A stretch of 5,231 nucleotides of DNA from an uncultured Collinsella sp. (GCA_900752425.1 CAADVE010000171.1:1-5231), one strand, 5' to 3'; positions 1 to 5,231 are shown, counted from the stretch's first letter. A program made the numbers and translations. Notes: a model not told the origin generated them from the letters alone.

Positions 1-474
1 GGCCTGTCGCAGTCGCTGCATATCTCGATGGCCGAGGCGCGCGACATGATCGACCGCTACTACGGGGCCTACCCAGGCGTGCGCACGTTCCTCGACAACG
101 TGGTGGCACGTGCCAAGCAGACGGGCTACGCCGAGACCATGTACGGCCGCCGTCGTCATATTCCGGAGCTCAAGGCCAAAAACCCGCAACTCCGCGGCTT
201 TGGCGAGCGCACGGCTATGAACCACCCCATGCAGGGAACCGCCGCCGACATCATCAAGATCGCCATGGCCCGCGTAAGCCGCCGCCTGGAAGAAGAAGAC
301 TTTGCCGCCCATATGATTCTGCAGGTGCACGACGAACTGGACTTTGAGTGCCCCGTCGACGAAGTCGAGCGCCTAACCACCATGGTCCGCGACGTCATGG
401 AGCACGTAGTAGACCTCCGCGTCCCCCTAATCGCCGAAGCCAGCACCGGCATAACCTGGGCCGATGCCAAGTAA
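1..474 (+). CDS. polA: DNA polymerase I, C-terminal part (5' end outside window)
   Basis: This is the last 157 codons of a family A DNA polymerase, which fills gaps during excision repair and Okazaki fragment processing. The frame is open from the first base and ends at TAA 472-474, so the gene starts upstream of the window. Visible family A landmarks, numbered within the fragment, are YGRRRHIPEL (48-57), the stretch from ERTAMNHPMQG to IKIAM (69-89), and motif C as LQVHDELDFE. Asp111 in VHDE corresponds to the catalytic metal-binding aspartate of the palm domain. The order and spacing match the E. coli Pol I C-terminus. The O-helix with the RxxxKxxxFGxxYG motif should lie just upstream, so neither it nor the 5'-nuclease and 3'-exonuclease domains can be judged. 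The C-terminus looks complete and intact. A hairpin terminator follows 33 bases after the stop. Confidence 0.97.
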   Translation, partial: GLSQSLHISMAEARDMIDRYYGAYPGVRTFLDNVVARAKQTGYAETMYGRRRHIPELKAKNPQLRGFGERTAMNHPMQGTAADIIKIAMARVSRRLEEEDFAAHMILQVHDELDFECPVDEVERLTTMVRDVMEHVVDLRVPLIAEASTGITWADAK

Positions 475-507
475 AGACGCACCAATAATCCCAAAGTAAC
501 CAAAACA

Positions 508-541
508 GAAGGGGGCTCCTTGCCAACAAGGAGCCCCCTTC
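508..541. terminator. Strong hairpin terminator after polA, probably bidirectional
   Basis: GAAGGGGGCTCCTT (508-521) pairs perfectly with AAGGAGCCCCCTTC (528-541). An extra G522-C527 pair can close a CCAA tetraloop, giving a 14 to 15 bp stem. On the + strand the stem runs into CTTCATT. On the - strand it is followed by TTCTGTTTTGG, which is a better U-rich tail. It lies between the convergent polA and HAD genes, so it could end transcripts from both sides. Confidence 0.85.
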
Positions 542-608
542 ATTCCAAAAATATCAGCCAAGTATCTAGACGCCAAGACGCCATCCATGCGGCAAGCAAG
601 TCAACGTA

Positions 609-734
609 GCCATGCCCGGGGCCGGCCGTTTGATTTTTGTAGATTCCGCACGAGCCGAAGAGCACTTAATGTGCTCTTCGAGCGAGCCCAGGACCTGACC
701 GAACAAAAATCAAACGGCCGGCCCCGGGCATGGC
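609..734. repeat. 126-bp element with 32-bp perfect inverted repeat arms and a nested hairpin
   Basis: The 32 bases at 609-640 are the exact reverse complement of 703-734. Each arm contains a GC-rich block with the palindromes CCCGGG and GGCCGGCC, followed toward the centre by GTTTGATTTTTGT. The 62-base centre holds a second perfect hairpin, CGAAGAGCAC (656-665) with GTGCTCTTCG (671-680), around the loop TTAAT. Transcribed from either side, it would fold into a very long stem capped by a second stem. No ORF, transposase or obvious target-site duplication is visible. The right arm ends 7 bases past the HAD stop codon. It could be a dispersed palindromic repeat (REP- or MITE-like), a structured 3' end or a transcription barrier. 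The structure is certain; its function is unknown. Confidence 0.85.
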
Positions 735-741
735 GGCGAGT

Positions 742-1569
742 TTAACGAGCCGCCAGAATGGCGTCGATGAGCGTCAGTACGCCCCCGTCGTTGTTGCTCG
801 GAATGCGCCACTTGGCATGCGCGTTCATGTGCTCCTCGGCATTGTCCACGATAAAGCTGTGACCGACGCGCTCCAGCATGGGGATGTCGTTGTACGTATC
901 GCCCACGGCGGCAGCATCGGCAATATCGATGCCCAGGTGCTCGCACAGGTGAGCGACGCCGGCACCCTTGTCGACGCCCAGGTTCATAAAGTCGATCCAC
1001 TCGCGCCCGGCGTTGGTGACGTAGAGCTTGTCCGAGAACTCGGGGCTATAGGTCTCGCGGAAAGCGGGCTCGGCGTCGTAGCCGGGGAAGAAGACCGAAA
1101 TCTTGTTGGACTCGAAATCAATGCCCTCAAAGCTGTCGACGTAGTTGATTGTGTTGTAGTAGACGCTGATCTCGTCGTGGTATTGATGGTCGCGGGCAAG
1201 CACGTAGAACTCGTCGAAGCAGCACAGGACGGGGACAGCGCGAGGATCCTCCGAGGCACGGCTCAAGACCTGCTGATACAGCTCCACGTCAATATTGCTC
1301 TTATAGATATAGCTGCCGCGATAGATCACGCACGCTCCGTTGTCGGGACAAAAGGCGAGGCGGTTTTTGATGCCCTCGAACATCTCCTCGAGCTTGGGGG
1401 CGGGACGTCCGCTGGCGGGGCAGAATACGATGCCGGCGTCGGCGAGCTTGTCCAGGCGCTCATCAAGACCCTGGGGCAGCACGCGCTCGTCAGTGAGCAG
1501 CGTCTTGTCCATGTCGACGGCGAGAATCTTAATGTTTCCGATATTGGCGTCCGATTCGTAAGTTTGCAT
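742..1569 (-). CDS. Cof-type HAD-superfamily hydrolase (HAD-IIB phosphatase)
   Basis: A 275-residue cytoplasmic protein with all four HAD motifs in order: motif I as VDMDKTLL, with nucleophile Asp19 and acid/base Asp21; motif II as PASGR (Ser53), where ATGR is common in relatives; motif III Lys201 in VDKGAGV; and motif IV as GDTYND (223-228). The long stretch between motifs II and III is the C2-type cap, which makes this a Cof/YidA-like member. Family enzymes dephosphorylate sugar phosphates, nucleotides or cofactor phosphates such as FMN and PLP; the substrate cannot be told from the sequence. The length is normal for the family. The ATG at 1569 is supported by GAAAGG on the - strand (1584-1579), 9 bases upstream. 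The gene converges with polA and diverges from argG, so it is probably a single-gene transcript with no evident link to arginine synthesis. Confidence 0.93.
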   Translation of the reverse strand: MQTYESDANIGNIKILAVDMDKTLLTDERVLPQGLDERLDKLADAGIVFCPASGRPAPKLEEMFEGIKNRLAFCPDNGACVIYRGSYIYKSNIDVELYQQVLSRASEDPRAVPVLCCFDEFYVLARDHQYHDEISVYYNTINYVDSFEGIDFESNKISVFFPGYDAEPAFRETYSPEFSDKLYVTNAGREWIDFMNLGVDKGAGVAHLCEHLGIDIADAAAVGDTYNDIPMLERVGHSFIVDNAEEHMNAHAKWRIPSNNDGGVLTLIDAILAAR

Positions 1570-1604
1570 AAAAGCGAGCCTTTCGTTTCGAGATTGTTTC
1601 AGAC

Positions 1605-1610
1605 GTTATA
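1605..1610 (-). promoter_or_regulatory. Possible -10 box for the HAD gene
   Basis: Read on the - strand this is TATAAC, a 5 of 6 match to TATAAT, and would give a leader of about 30 bases before the ATG at 1569. No convincing -35 hexamer lies 16 to 18 bases upstream, so the call is weak. Confidence 0.25.
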
Positions 1611-1677
1611 ACCATCAATTCGTAGTCGAGCGTATTTTCGCAGGAACGGAGCGTATTTGCACCACGCTTCACAAAGT

Positions 1678-1716
1678 AATGAAAAAACTTTTCAGAAATT
1701 TGAATTTGTCGCTTGT
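1678..1716 (+). promoter_or_regulatory. Possible tandem ArgR operator (ARG-box-like half-sites)
   Basis: The perfect palindrome TGAAAA-AAC-TTTTCA (1680-1694) is followed by TTTGAATTTG, whose TGAAT begins at 1701. The two TGA half-site starts are exactly 21 bases apart, the spacing expected of two 18-bp ARG boxes separated by 3 bp. The match is imperfect: the first palindrome is one base longer than the WNTGAATWWWWATTCANW consensus, and the second box has a poor right half. The position, overlapping the best candidate promoter ahead of argG, suits repression by ArgR. Whether this organism has ArgR cannot be seen here. Confidence 0.3.
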
Positions 1717-1740
1717 GCAGCGTGCACTTTATCGTAATAT
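1706..1740 (+). promoter_or_regulatory. Candidate promoter for the argL-like leader and argG
   Basis: Two overlapping sigma-70-type readings are possible: TTGTCG (1706-1711), 18 bases, TATCGT (1730-1735); or TTGTGC (1713-1718), 16 bases, TAATAT (1735-1740). Each is only moderately close to consensus. The area is much more AT-rich than the coding sequence around it. A perfect 13-bp palindrome, GTGCA-GCG-TGCAC (1715-1727), sits between the hexamers, where a repressor could bind. A start near 1745 would give a leader transcript of almost 380 bases before argG, with the short ORF at 1844 about 100 bases in. Confidence 0.35.
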
Positions 1741-1843
1741 AGCGACCATCGAAAACGGAGACGGAAAAACAACCGCTTACCGAGGAAAAGGTACCGTTTG
1801 CGATATTAGAATTGCGCCCGGTGATAGGTGAAAGGAGAGGCAG

Positions 1844-1918
1844 ATGCAGTTCGTAAAGATCATCACCACTGCAGACAATGCCATCCGACGCCAGCGCGCA
1901 ATTTCCCGACGACGATAA
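1844..1918 (+). CDS. Arginine-rich 24-residue leader peptide upstream of argG
   Basis: This short ORF runs from ATG 1844-1846 to TAA 1916-1918. It has one of the best ribosome binding sites in the window, AAAGGAG at 1831-1837, with a 6-base spacer. The peptide starts MQFVKIITTADNA and ends RRQRAISRRR, so six of its last eleven visible positions, beginning IRR, are arginine. The Arg codons are CGA, CGC, CGC, CGA, CGA and CGA, the last three directly before the stop. CGA does not occur in argG, in the visible argH or in the visible polA, so these codons look chosen for slow decoding. It lies 205 bases ahead of the gene for argininosuccinate synthase, and the RNA just after it can form alternative helices. 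All this fits a ribosome-stalling leader peptide that senses charged tRNA-Arg, as his, trp and leu leader peptides do for their amino acids. It shows no domain and would have no enzymatic role. The alternative is a chance short ORF; the ribosome binding site, position and codon bias argue against that. Confidence 0.7.
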   Translation: MQFVKIITTADNAIRRQRAISRRR

Positions 1919-2066
1919 CAATCGTCTCTGTCCGCATGGGGCGCAATGCCTCAACAGAGTCATTTTGAGGTCGTTGGGTTTAAGCACGACATAGCCGCAT
2001 GTTTCTAGGGCATGCCTGTGATGCATTCTGCTGAATAACCTGATATTGCACGGTTTTTGACCTCAA
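1905..2066 (+). promoter_or_regulatory. Putative attenuator region between the leader ORF and argG
   Basis: Several short helices can form, and many exclude one another. Helix A: GACGAT 1911-1916 with ATCGTC 1921-1926. Helix B: CTCTGT 1926-1931 with ACAGAG 1954-1959, plus inner GCAT/ATGC. Helix C: CCTCAA 1949-1954 with TTGAGG 1965-1970. Helix D: CCCGACGAC 1905-1913, which includes the last Arg codons, with GTCGTTGGG 1970-1978 (9 bp, one G-U pair). Helix E: TTGAGGTC 1965-1972 with GACCTCAA 2059-2066. Helix F: GTCGT 1970-1974 with ACGAC 1986-1990. A ribosome at the leader stop would cover the left arm of B and favour C; a ribosome stalled on the Arg codons would leave B free and block A and D. 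No classical stem with a long U-run is present. The best U-run, TTTTT 2054-2058, follows only a bulged weak stem (about 2014-2054). Termination might therefore be weak or Rho-dependent. Confidence 0.4.
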
Positions 2067-2123
2067 GGTGACTTGCAACTGACCGATGTTCTAACTAGCT
2101 ACCAAGGGCGAAAGGAAACAGCC

Positions 2124-3350
2124 ATGAGCAAGGAAAAAGTCGTTCTCGCATATTCCGGTGGTCTTGATACATCCGTATGTGTCAAGTGGCTCCAGGACGA
2201 GAAGAATCTCGATGTCGTTTGTGTCTGCGGCAACGTGGGCCAGGAAGAGACCGGACTGGATGCCAAGAAGCAGAAGGCGCTCGACCTGGGCGTTCTCGAT
2301 TGCCAGGTGCTCGACCTGCGCGACGAGTTCTCCGATGAGTTCCTGACTAAGGCCATCGCCGCAAACTCCATGTACGAGAACAAGTATCCGCTGCTCTCCG
2401 CCCTGTCTCGCCCGCTGCTTGCCAAGAAGCTTGTTGAGGTCGCCCACGAGTTTGGCGCGACCTACGTCGCCCACGGCTGCACCGGCAAGGGTAACGACCA
2501 GGTCCGTTTTGAGGCCGCCGTCAAGGCCCTCGACCCCGAGCTCAAGGTTATCGCCCCGGTTCGCGAGTGGGACCTGAAGTGCCGTCCCGACGAGGTCGCC
2601 TATGCCCACGCCCACAACGTGCCGGTTCCCGAGGGTGCCAACGACAACCCCTACTCCATCGACGACAACCTGTGGGGTCGTGCCATTGAGTGCGGTCACC
2701 TGGAGGATCCCTGGAACGAGCCACTCGACGACGCTTGGGTTATGACCAAGAACCCCGAGGACACGCCGGACACCCCGACCTACACCGAGATTGAGTTTGA
2801 GGCCGGCAAGCCCGTCGCCGTCGACGGCAAGAAGATGAAACTCTCCGAGATCGTCATCGCCCTCAACAAGATCTCCGGCGACAACGGCTTTGGCCGTCTC
2901 GATCTGGTCGAGGATCGTCTGGTGGGCCTTAAGAGCCGCGAGTGCTACGAGGTTCCCGGCGCCCTGACGCTCATCACCGCTCACAAGGCGCTCGAGGACA
3001 TCTGCGTCGAGGGCGACCTGCTCAAGACCAAGATCAAGCTCGAGCAGGATTGGGCCACCGCCGTGTACAACGGCCAGTGGTACAGCCCGCTCAAAAACGC
3101 GCTCGATGCCTTTATGGCCGATACCCAGAAGTTTGTGACCGGCACTGTCCGTCTGAAGTTCTTTAAGGGCAACTGCCATGTCGTCGGCCGCAAGAGCCCC
3201 TTCAGCCTCTACGACTACGGTCTGGCTACCTACGACCGCGACACCACGTTTGACGAGAAGGCCAGCGCCGGCTTTATCGAGATCGATACGCTGTCGCTCA
3301 AGACGTGGGCAAAGGTCCAGGGCCCCAGCTCTGCTGCCGCCCAGGCCTAG
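2124..3350 (+). CDS. argG: Argininosuccinate synthase
   Basis: This enzyme joins citrulline and aspartate, with ATP going to AMP and pyrophosphate, to form argininosuccinate, the next-to-last step of arginine biosynthesis in the cytoplasm. The 408-residue protein has the usual family length. The N-terminal ATP pyrophosphatase loop AYSGGLDTS spans residues 9-17. AHGCTGKGNDQVRFE (116-130) is the conserved segment that contacts citrulline, aspartate and ATP, and DNLWGR (181-186) is another family signature. The ATG at 2124 is chosen because AAAGGA (2111-2116) precedes it by 7 bases and MSKEKVVLAYSGG gives the normal N-terminus. An in-frame TTG at 2073 would add 17 unconserved residues and lacks a ribosome binding site. 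Upstream lie an Arg-rich leader ORF and a possible operator, so expression probably responds to arginine. All 12 Arg codons are CGC or CGT. argH follows after a small ORF, but hairpins and a terminator between them suggest separate or only partly coupled transcription. Confidence 0.98.
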   Translation: MSKEKVVLAYSGGLDTSVCVKWLQDEKNLDVVCVCGNVGQEETGLDAKKQKALDLGVLDCQVLDLRDEFSDEFLTKAIAANSMYENKYPLLSALSRPLLAKKLVEVAHEFGATYVAHGCTGKGNDQVRFEAAVKALDPELKVIAPVREWDLKCRPDEVAYAHAHNVPVPEGANDNPYSIDDNLWGRAIECGHLEDPWNEPLDDAWVMTKNPEDTPDTPTYTEIEFEAGKPVAVDGKKMKLSEIVIALNKISGDNGFGRLDLVEDRLVGLKSRECYEVPGALTLITAHKALEDICVEGDLLKTKIKLEQDWATAVYNGQWYSPLKNALDAFMADTQKFVTGTVRLKFFKGNCHVVGRKSPFSLYDYGLATYDRDTTFDEKASAGFIEIDTLSLKTWAKVQGPSSAAAQA

Positions 3351-3365
3351 CGCCTCCTTCCCTTG

Positions 3366-3393
3366 GTATCCGCGCGGCCCATCCGCGTGATAC
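3366..3393 (+). terminator. Bulged hairpin just after argG
   Basis: GTATC (3366-3370) pairs with GATAC (3389-3393). Inside it, GCGCGG (3372-3377) pairs with CCGCGT (3383-3388) with one G-U pair, leaving C3371 bulged and a 5-base loop. It starts 15 bases after the argG stop. There is no U-run after it, so it may protect the mRNA 3' end rather than terminate transcription. Confidence 0.4.
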
Positions 3394-3428
3394 ATAACGG
3401 GCGCACGGGGTCCCTACCTTTCGTTATG
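3393..3428. repeat. Perfect 7-bp inverted repeat, second hairpin after argG
   Basis: CATAACG (3393-3399) is the exact reverse complement of CGTTATG (3422-3428), and two G-U pairs can extend it inward. The 22-base interior contains GGGGTCCC. It abuts the preceding hairpin, so the two could stack in the RNA. No function is assigned. Confidence 0.45.
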
Positions 3429-3503
3429 CTTGCTGACACTTCTTAACATCGGTGGCCCCTACGTTCCGCCCGCATATATGATGCCGCGACTGTGGCTGAG
3501 TCC

Positions 3504-3533
3504 GAGCCCCGCCGGGGTTGTCCGGCGGGGCTC
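3504..3533 (+). terminator. Strong GC-rich terminator hairpin between argG and the small ORF
   Basis: GAGCCCCGCCGG (3504-3515) pairs perfectly over 12 bp with CCGGCGGGGCTC (3522-3533) around the loop GGTTGT, followed by CTTCTATC. The tail is only moderately U-rich, but the stem is very stable. It lies 153 bases after the argG stop and 50 bases before the next ORF, so it probably ends most argG transcripts. That implies a new promoter for what follows. Confidence 0.8.
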
Positions 3534-3583
3534 CTTCTATCAATTTGGCGGCTCTGCGCCTATATATATGAGGAGTATCCATT

Positions 3584-3754
3584 ATGTTCAATGCTATCGC
3601 GCATGCTTTGCTTGCCCTCGCGCCCGAGTTCGATGCTGTAAAGGTCGAGGACGTTCCTATGAGCCTGAAGGCCTGGATCGATGGTTCGCAGGGCAACATC
3701 CGGAGGGAGACGTTGGGCGCCAAGTGCATGGTGCGTCACTTCTTTGCAAATTAG
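3584..3754 (+). CDS. Small hypothetical protein of 56 residues, upstream of argH
   Basis: The ORF runs from ATG 3584 to TAG 3752-3754 and has a clear ribosome binding site, AGGAG at 3571-3575, with an 8-base spacer. The protein begins MFNAIAHALLALAPEFDAVK, continues with KVEDVPMSLKAWIDGSQGN and ends VRHFFAN. No family is recognised. The N-terminus has a short hydrophobic run (about residues 4-13), too short and interrupted for a membrane helix; the rest is mixed and soluble-looking, with one Cys and one Trp. Codon choice is close to that of the neighbouring genes, which supports real coding. An AT-rich stretch with TATATATAT at 3561-3569 lies just upstream, but no good -35 box is seen. It shares the strand with argH and ends 118 bases before it, so the two may be cotranscribed. 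It could be a conserved small protein, a regulatory upstream ORF for argH or a chance ORF. Confidence 0.6.
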   Translation: MFNAIAHALLALAPEFDAVKVEDVPMSLKAWIDGSQGNIRRETLGAKCMVRHFFAN

Positions 3755-3872
3755 CCACATGGCCCCGCGCGCGGCAGGGAGTGTGTAAAACTAGCGGTTG
3801 ATAAATCGCTTTAGCGACAGGGCACATTGCTTTGGACGCTTGTTTTGGTATTTGGAGAAAGGAGACGGTTCC

Positions 3873-5231
3873 ATGGCTCTTTGGGGCGGTCGTTTTGAGG
3901 CGGGCGTGGCCGAGGTCACGCAGGAGTTTGGCGCGTCGCTGCCGGTCGACAAACATCTCTATAAGCAGGATATCGCCGGCTCTAAGGCGCATGCCAAGAT
4001 GTTGGCCGCCCAGGGCATCATCAGTGCCGAGGACGAGCAGGCGATTGCCAAGGGCCTGACCGGAATCGAACAGGATATCGATGCCGGCAACTTCACCTTC
4101 GATATCAACGATGAGGACATTCATATGTCCATCGAGAGCGAGCTGACGCGTCGCATCGGCGAGGCTGGCAAGCGCTTGCATACTGGGCGTTCGCGCAACG
4201 ACCAGGTGGCGACCGATACGCGCCTGGGCGTCAAGGCGCTGGCCAAGGAGCTCATGGAGGCCAATCTTGAGCTGCGCCATGTGCTGGTGGATGCGGCCAA
4301 GAAGTACGACAAGGTGATTCTGCCGGGCTACACGCATATGCAGCACGCTCAGCCCGTGCTGCTCTCGCATCATCTGCTGGCGTATTCCTGGATGTTCGCG
4401 CGCGACTTTACGCGCCTGAAGGCCGCCTTTGATGCCGCTGACAACTGCCCGCTGGGTGCTGCCGCGCTTGCCGGTACGAGCTATCCGCTCGATCGCCAGA
4501 TGACGGCTGCCGAACTTGGCTTTGCGGGCGTGATCCCCAATTCGCTCGATGCGGTTTCCGACCGTGATTTCCTGCTCGATCTGCATTACGCCGGATCCGT
4601 CATGGCGATGCACCTGTCGCGTCTTTCCGAGGAGATCGTGCTGTGGTCGAGCTCCGAATTTGGCTTTATCACGCTTTCAGACTCCTACTCCACCGGCTCG
4701 TCTATCATGCCGCAGAAGAAGAACCCCGACTTTGCCGAGCTTATCCGCGGCAAGAGCGGTCGCGTGTACGGCAACCTGGTGCAGCTGCTGGTAACCATGA
4801 AGGGCTTGCCGCTTGCTTATAACAAGGACTTGCAGGAGGACAAGGAGGGAGCGCTCGATACCGCCCATACGCTCATGCAGTGCCTGTCCGTTATGGCCGG
4901 AATGATTTCGACTTGGACCGTCAACGAGGATGCCATGGCGCGCGAGTGCGGCGTGGGGCACCTTGCCGCCACCGATGTTGCCGATTACCTGGCCAAGCGT
5001 GGCCTGCCGTTCCGCGAGGCACATGCCGTGGTGGGCCATCTGGTCCTGATGTGCGAGAAGCGCGGCTGCAATCTTGAGGACCTGCCGTTTGAGGTGTTCC
5101 AGGAGGCAAGCCCGCTCTTTGAGCGCGACATTACCGAGGCGCTCGACATCCCGTCGATTGTCGCCGCGCGCACGACCGAGGGCGGCACCGCCCCTGCCGC
5201 CGTTGCCGTGCAGCTTGATCGCGCCGAGGCA
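3873..5231 (+). CDS. argH: Argininosuccinate lyase (3' end outside window)
   Basis: This enzyme cleaves argininosuccinate to arginine and fumarate, the final step of arginine biosynthesis, as a cytoplasmic homotetramer of the fumarase/aspartase superfamily. The frame is open for 453 codons to the window edge with no stop. Family members are usually about 455-470 residues, so only a few C-terminal residues are missing. The N-terminus MALWGGRFEAG is typical. Family signatures are TGRSRNDQVATD (104-115), GYTHMQHAQPV (152-162) with the likely catalytic base His155, and the fumarate lyase signature GSSIMPQKKNPD (275-286), whose Ser pair 276-277 lies on the flexible catalytic loop. The ATG at 3873 is chosen because AAAGGAG (3858-3864) lies 8 bases upstream. 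The 118 bases before it hold only small palindromes, such as CCGCGCGCGG (3765-3774) and TCGC-TTTA-GCGA (3806-3817), with no convincing promoter or ARG box. The gene acts directly after ArgG in the pathway. Confidence 0.98.
   Translation, partial: MALWGGRFEAGVAEVTQEFGASLPVDKHLYKQDIAGSKAHAKMLAAQGIISAEDEQAIAKGLTGIEQDIDAGNFTFDINDEDIHMSIESELTRRIGEAGKRLHTGRSRNDQVATDTRLGVKALAKELMEANLELRHVLVDAAKKYDKVILPGYTHMQHAQPVLLSHHLLAYSWMFARDFTRLKAAFDAADNCPLGAAALAGTSYPLDRQMTAAELGFAGVIPNSLDAVSDRDFLLDLHYAGSVMAMHLSRLSEEIVLWSSSEFGFITLSDSYSTGSSIMPQKKNPDFAELIRGKSGRVYGNLVQLLVTMKGLPLAYNKDLQEDKEGALDTAHTLMQCLSVMAGMISTWTVNEDAMARECGVGHLAATDVADYLAKRGLPFREAHAVVGHLVLMCEKRGCNLEDLPFEVFQEASPLFERDITEALDIPSIVAARTTEGGTAPAAVAVQLDRAEA

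Noticed and set aside
730..1611. Long + strand ORF of 293 codons opposite the HAD gene
   Set aside because: It is antisense to a gene with all four HAD motifs, has no recognisable domain and no ribosome binding site, and begins inside the inverted repeat. GC-rich codon bias commonly opens the opposite strand.
1790..1796. GGTACCG, resembling part of the T-box core
   Set aside because: A T-box would need the fuller AGGGTGGNACCGCG core, a Stem I and a specifier loop. Only seven bases match, and the good ribosome binding site and leader ORF just after point to a different mechanism.
1529..2026. - strand ORF of 165 codons across the HAD-argG gap
   Set aside because: It overlaps the HAD start in another frame, has no supporting ribosome binding site or domain, and crosses the presumed promoter and leader ORF. 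Its composition looks like translated noncoding DNA.
2057..2062. TTGACC as a -35 box for an argG promoter inside the leader
   Set aside because: It matches TTGACA at 5 of 6 positions, but no acceptable -10 hexamer occurs 16 to 18 bases downstream.
2073..2123. Upstream in-frame TTG start for argG
   Set aside because: It would add 17 residues not typical of the family and has no ribosome binding site, whereas ATG 2124 has AAAGGA at good spacing and gives the standard N-terminus.
2091..3395. - strand ORF of 434 codons opposite argG
   Set aside because: It is a shadow of argG, with low-complexity Gly/Val/Leu-rich translation and no domain.
3430..3801. + strand ORF of 123 codons between argG and argH
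   Set aside because: It reads through the 12-bp terminator hairpin, lacks a ribosome binding site, and overlaps the better-supported 56-residue ORF in a different frame.
3657..4613. - strand ORF of 318 codons opposite argH and the small ORF
   Set aside because: It is antisense to argH, which has clear catalytic motifs; no family is recognisable in the antisense frame.

Overview
The window reads as a GC-rich chromosomal segment of an actinobacterium, most likely of the class Coriobacteriia and Collinsella-like. That is inferred from codon choice, the strong AAAGGA-type ribosome binding sites and the overall look of the ArgG and ArgH proteins; no database was searched.

Layout from left to right: the C-terminal end of DNA polymerase I (polA, + strand, 1-474) ends at a strong, probably bidirectional hairpin terminator (508-541). 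A 126-bp element with 32-bp perfect inverted repeat arms and a nested 10-bp hairpin follows (609-734). It lies 7 bases beyond the stop codon of a convergent Cof-type HAD hydrolase gene (- strand, 742-1569). The HAD gene and argG are divergent and separated by 554 bases. This gap holds AT-rich promoter and operator-like sequence (about 1678-1740), a 24-codon leader ORF (1844-1918) whose last eleven residues include six arginines, and a run of mutually exclusive RNA pairings (1905-2066). argG (2124-3350) follows. After it come two hairpins, a strong GC-rich terminator hairpin (3504-3533), a 56-residue small ORF with a good ribosome binding site (3584-3754), and argH (3873 to the window edge, missing only the last few codons).

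ArgG and ArgH carry out the last two steps of arginine biosynthesis: citrulline plus aspartate gives argininosuccinate, which is split into arginine and fumarate. The most interesting element is the arginine-rich leader ORF ahead of argG. Four of its six Arg codons are CGA, a codon absent from argG, from argH as far as seen, and from the visible part of polA. Together with the alternative RNA helices just downstream, it suggests that argG is controlled by ribosome-mediated attenuation that senses charged tRNA-Arg, possibly on top of repression by ArgR. This is an inference from sequence and needs comparative support.
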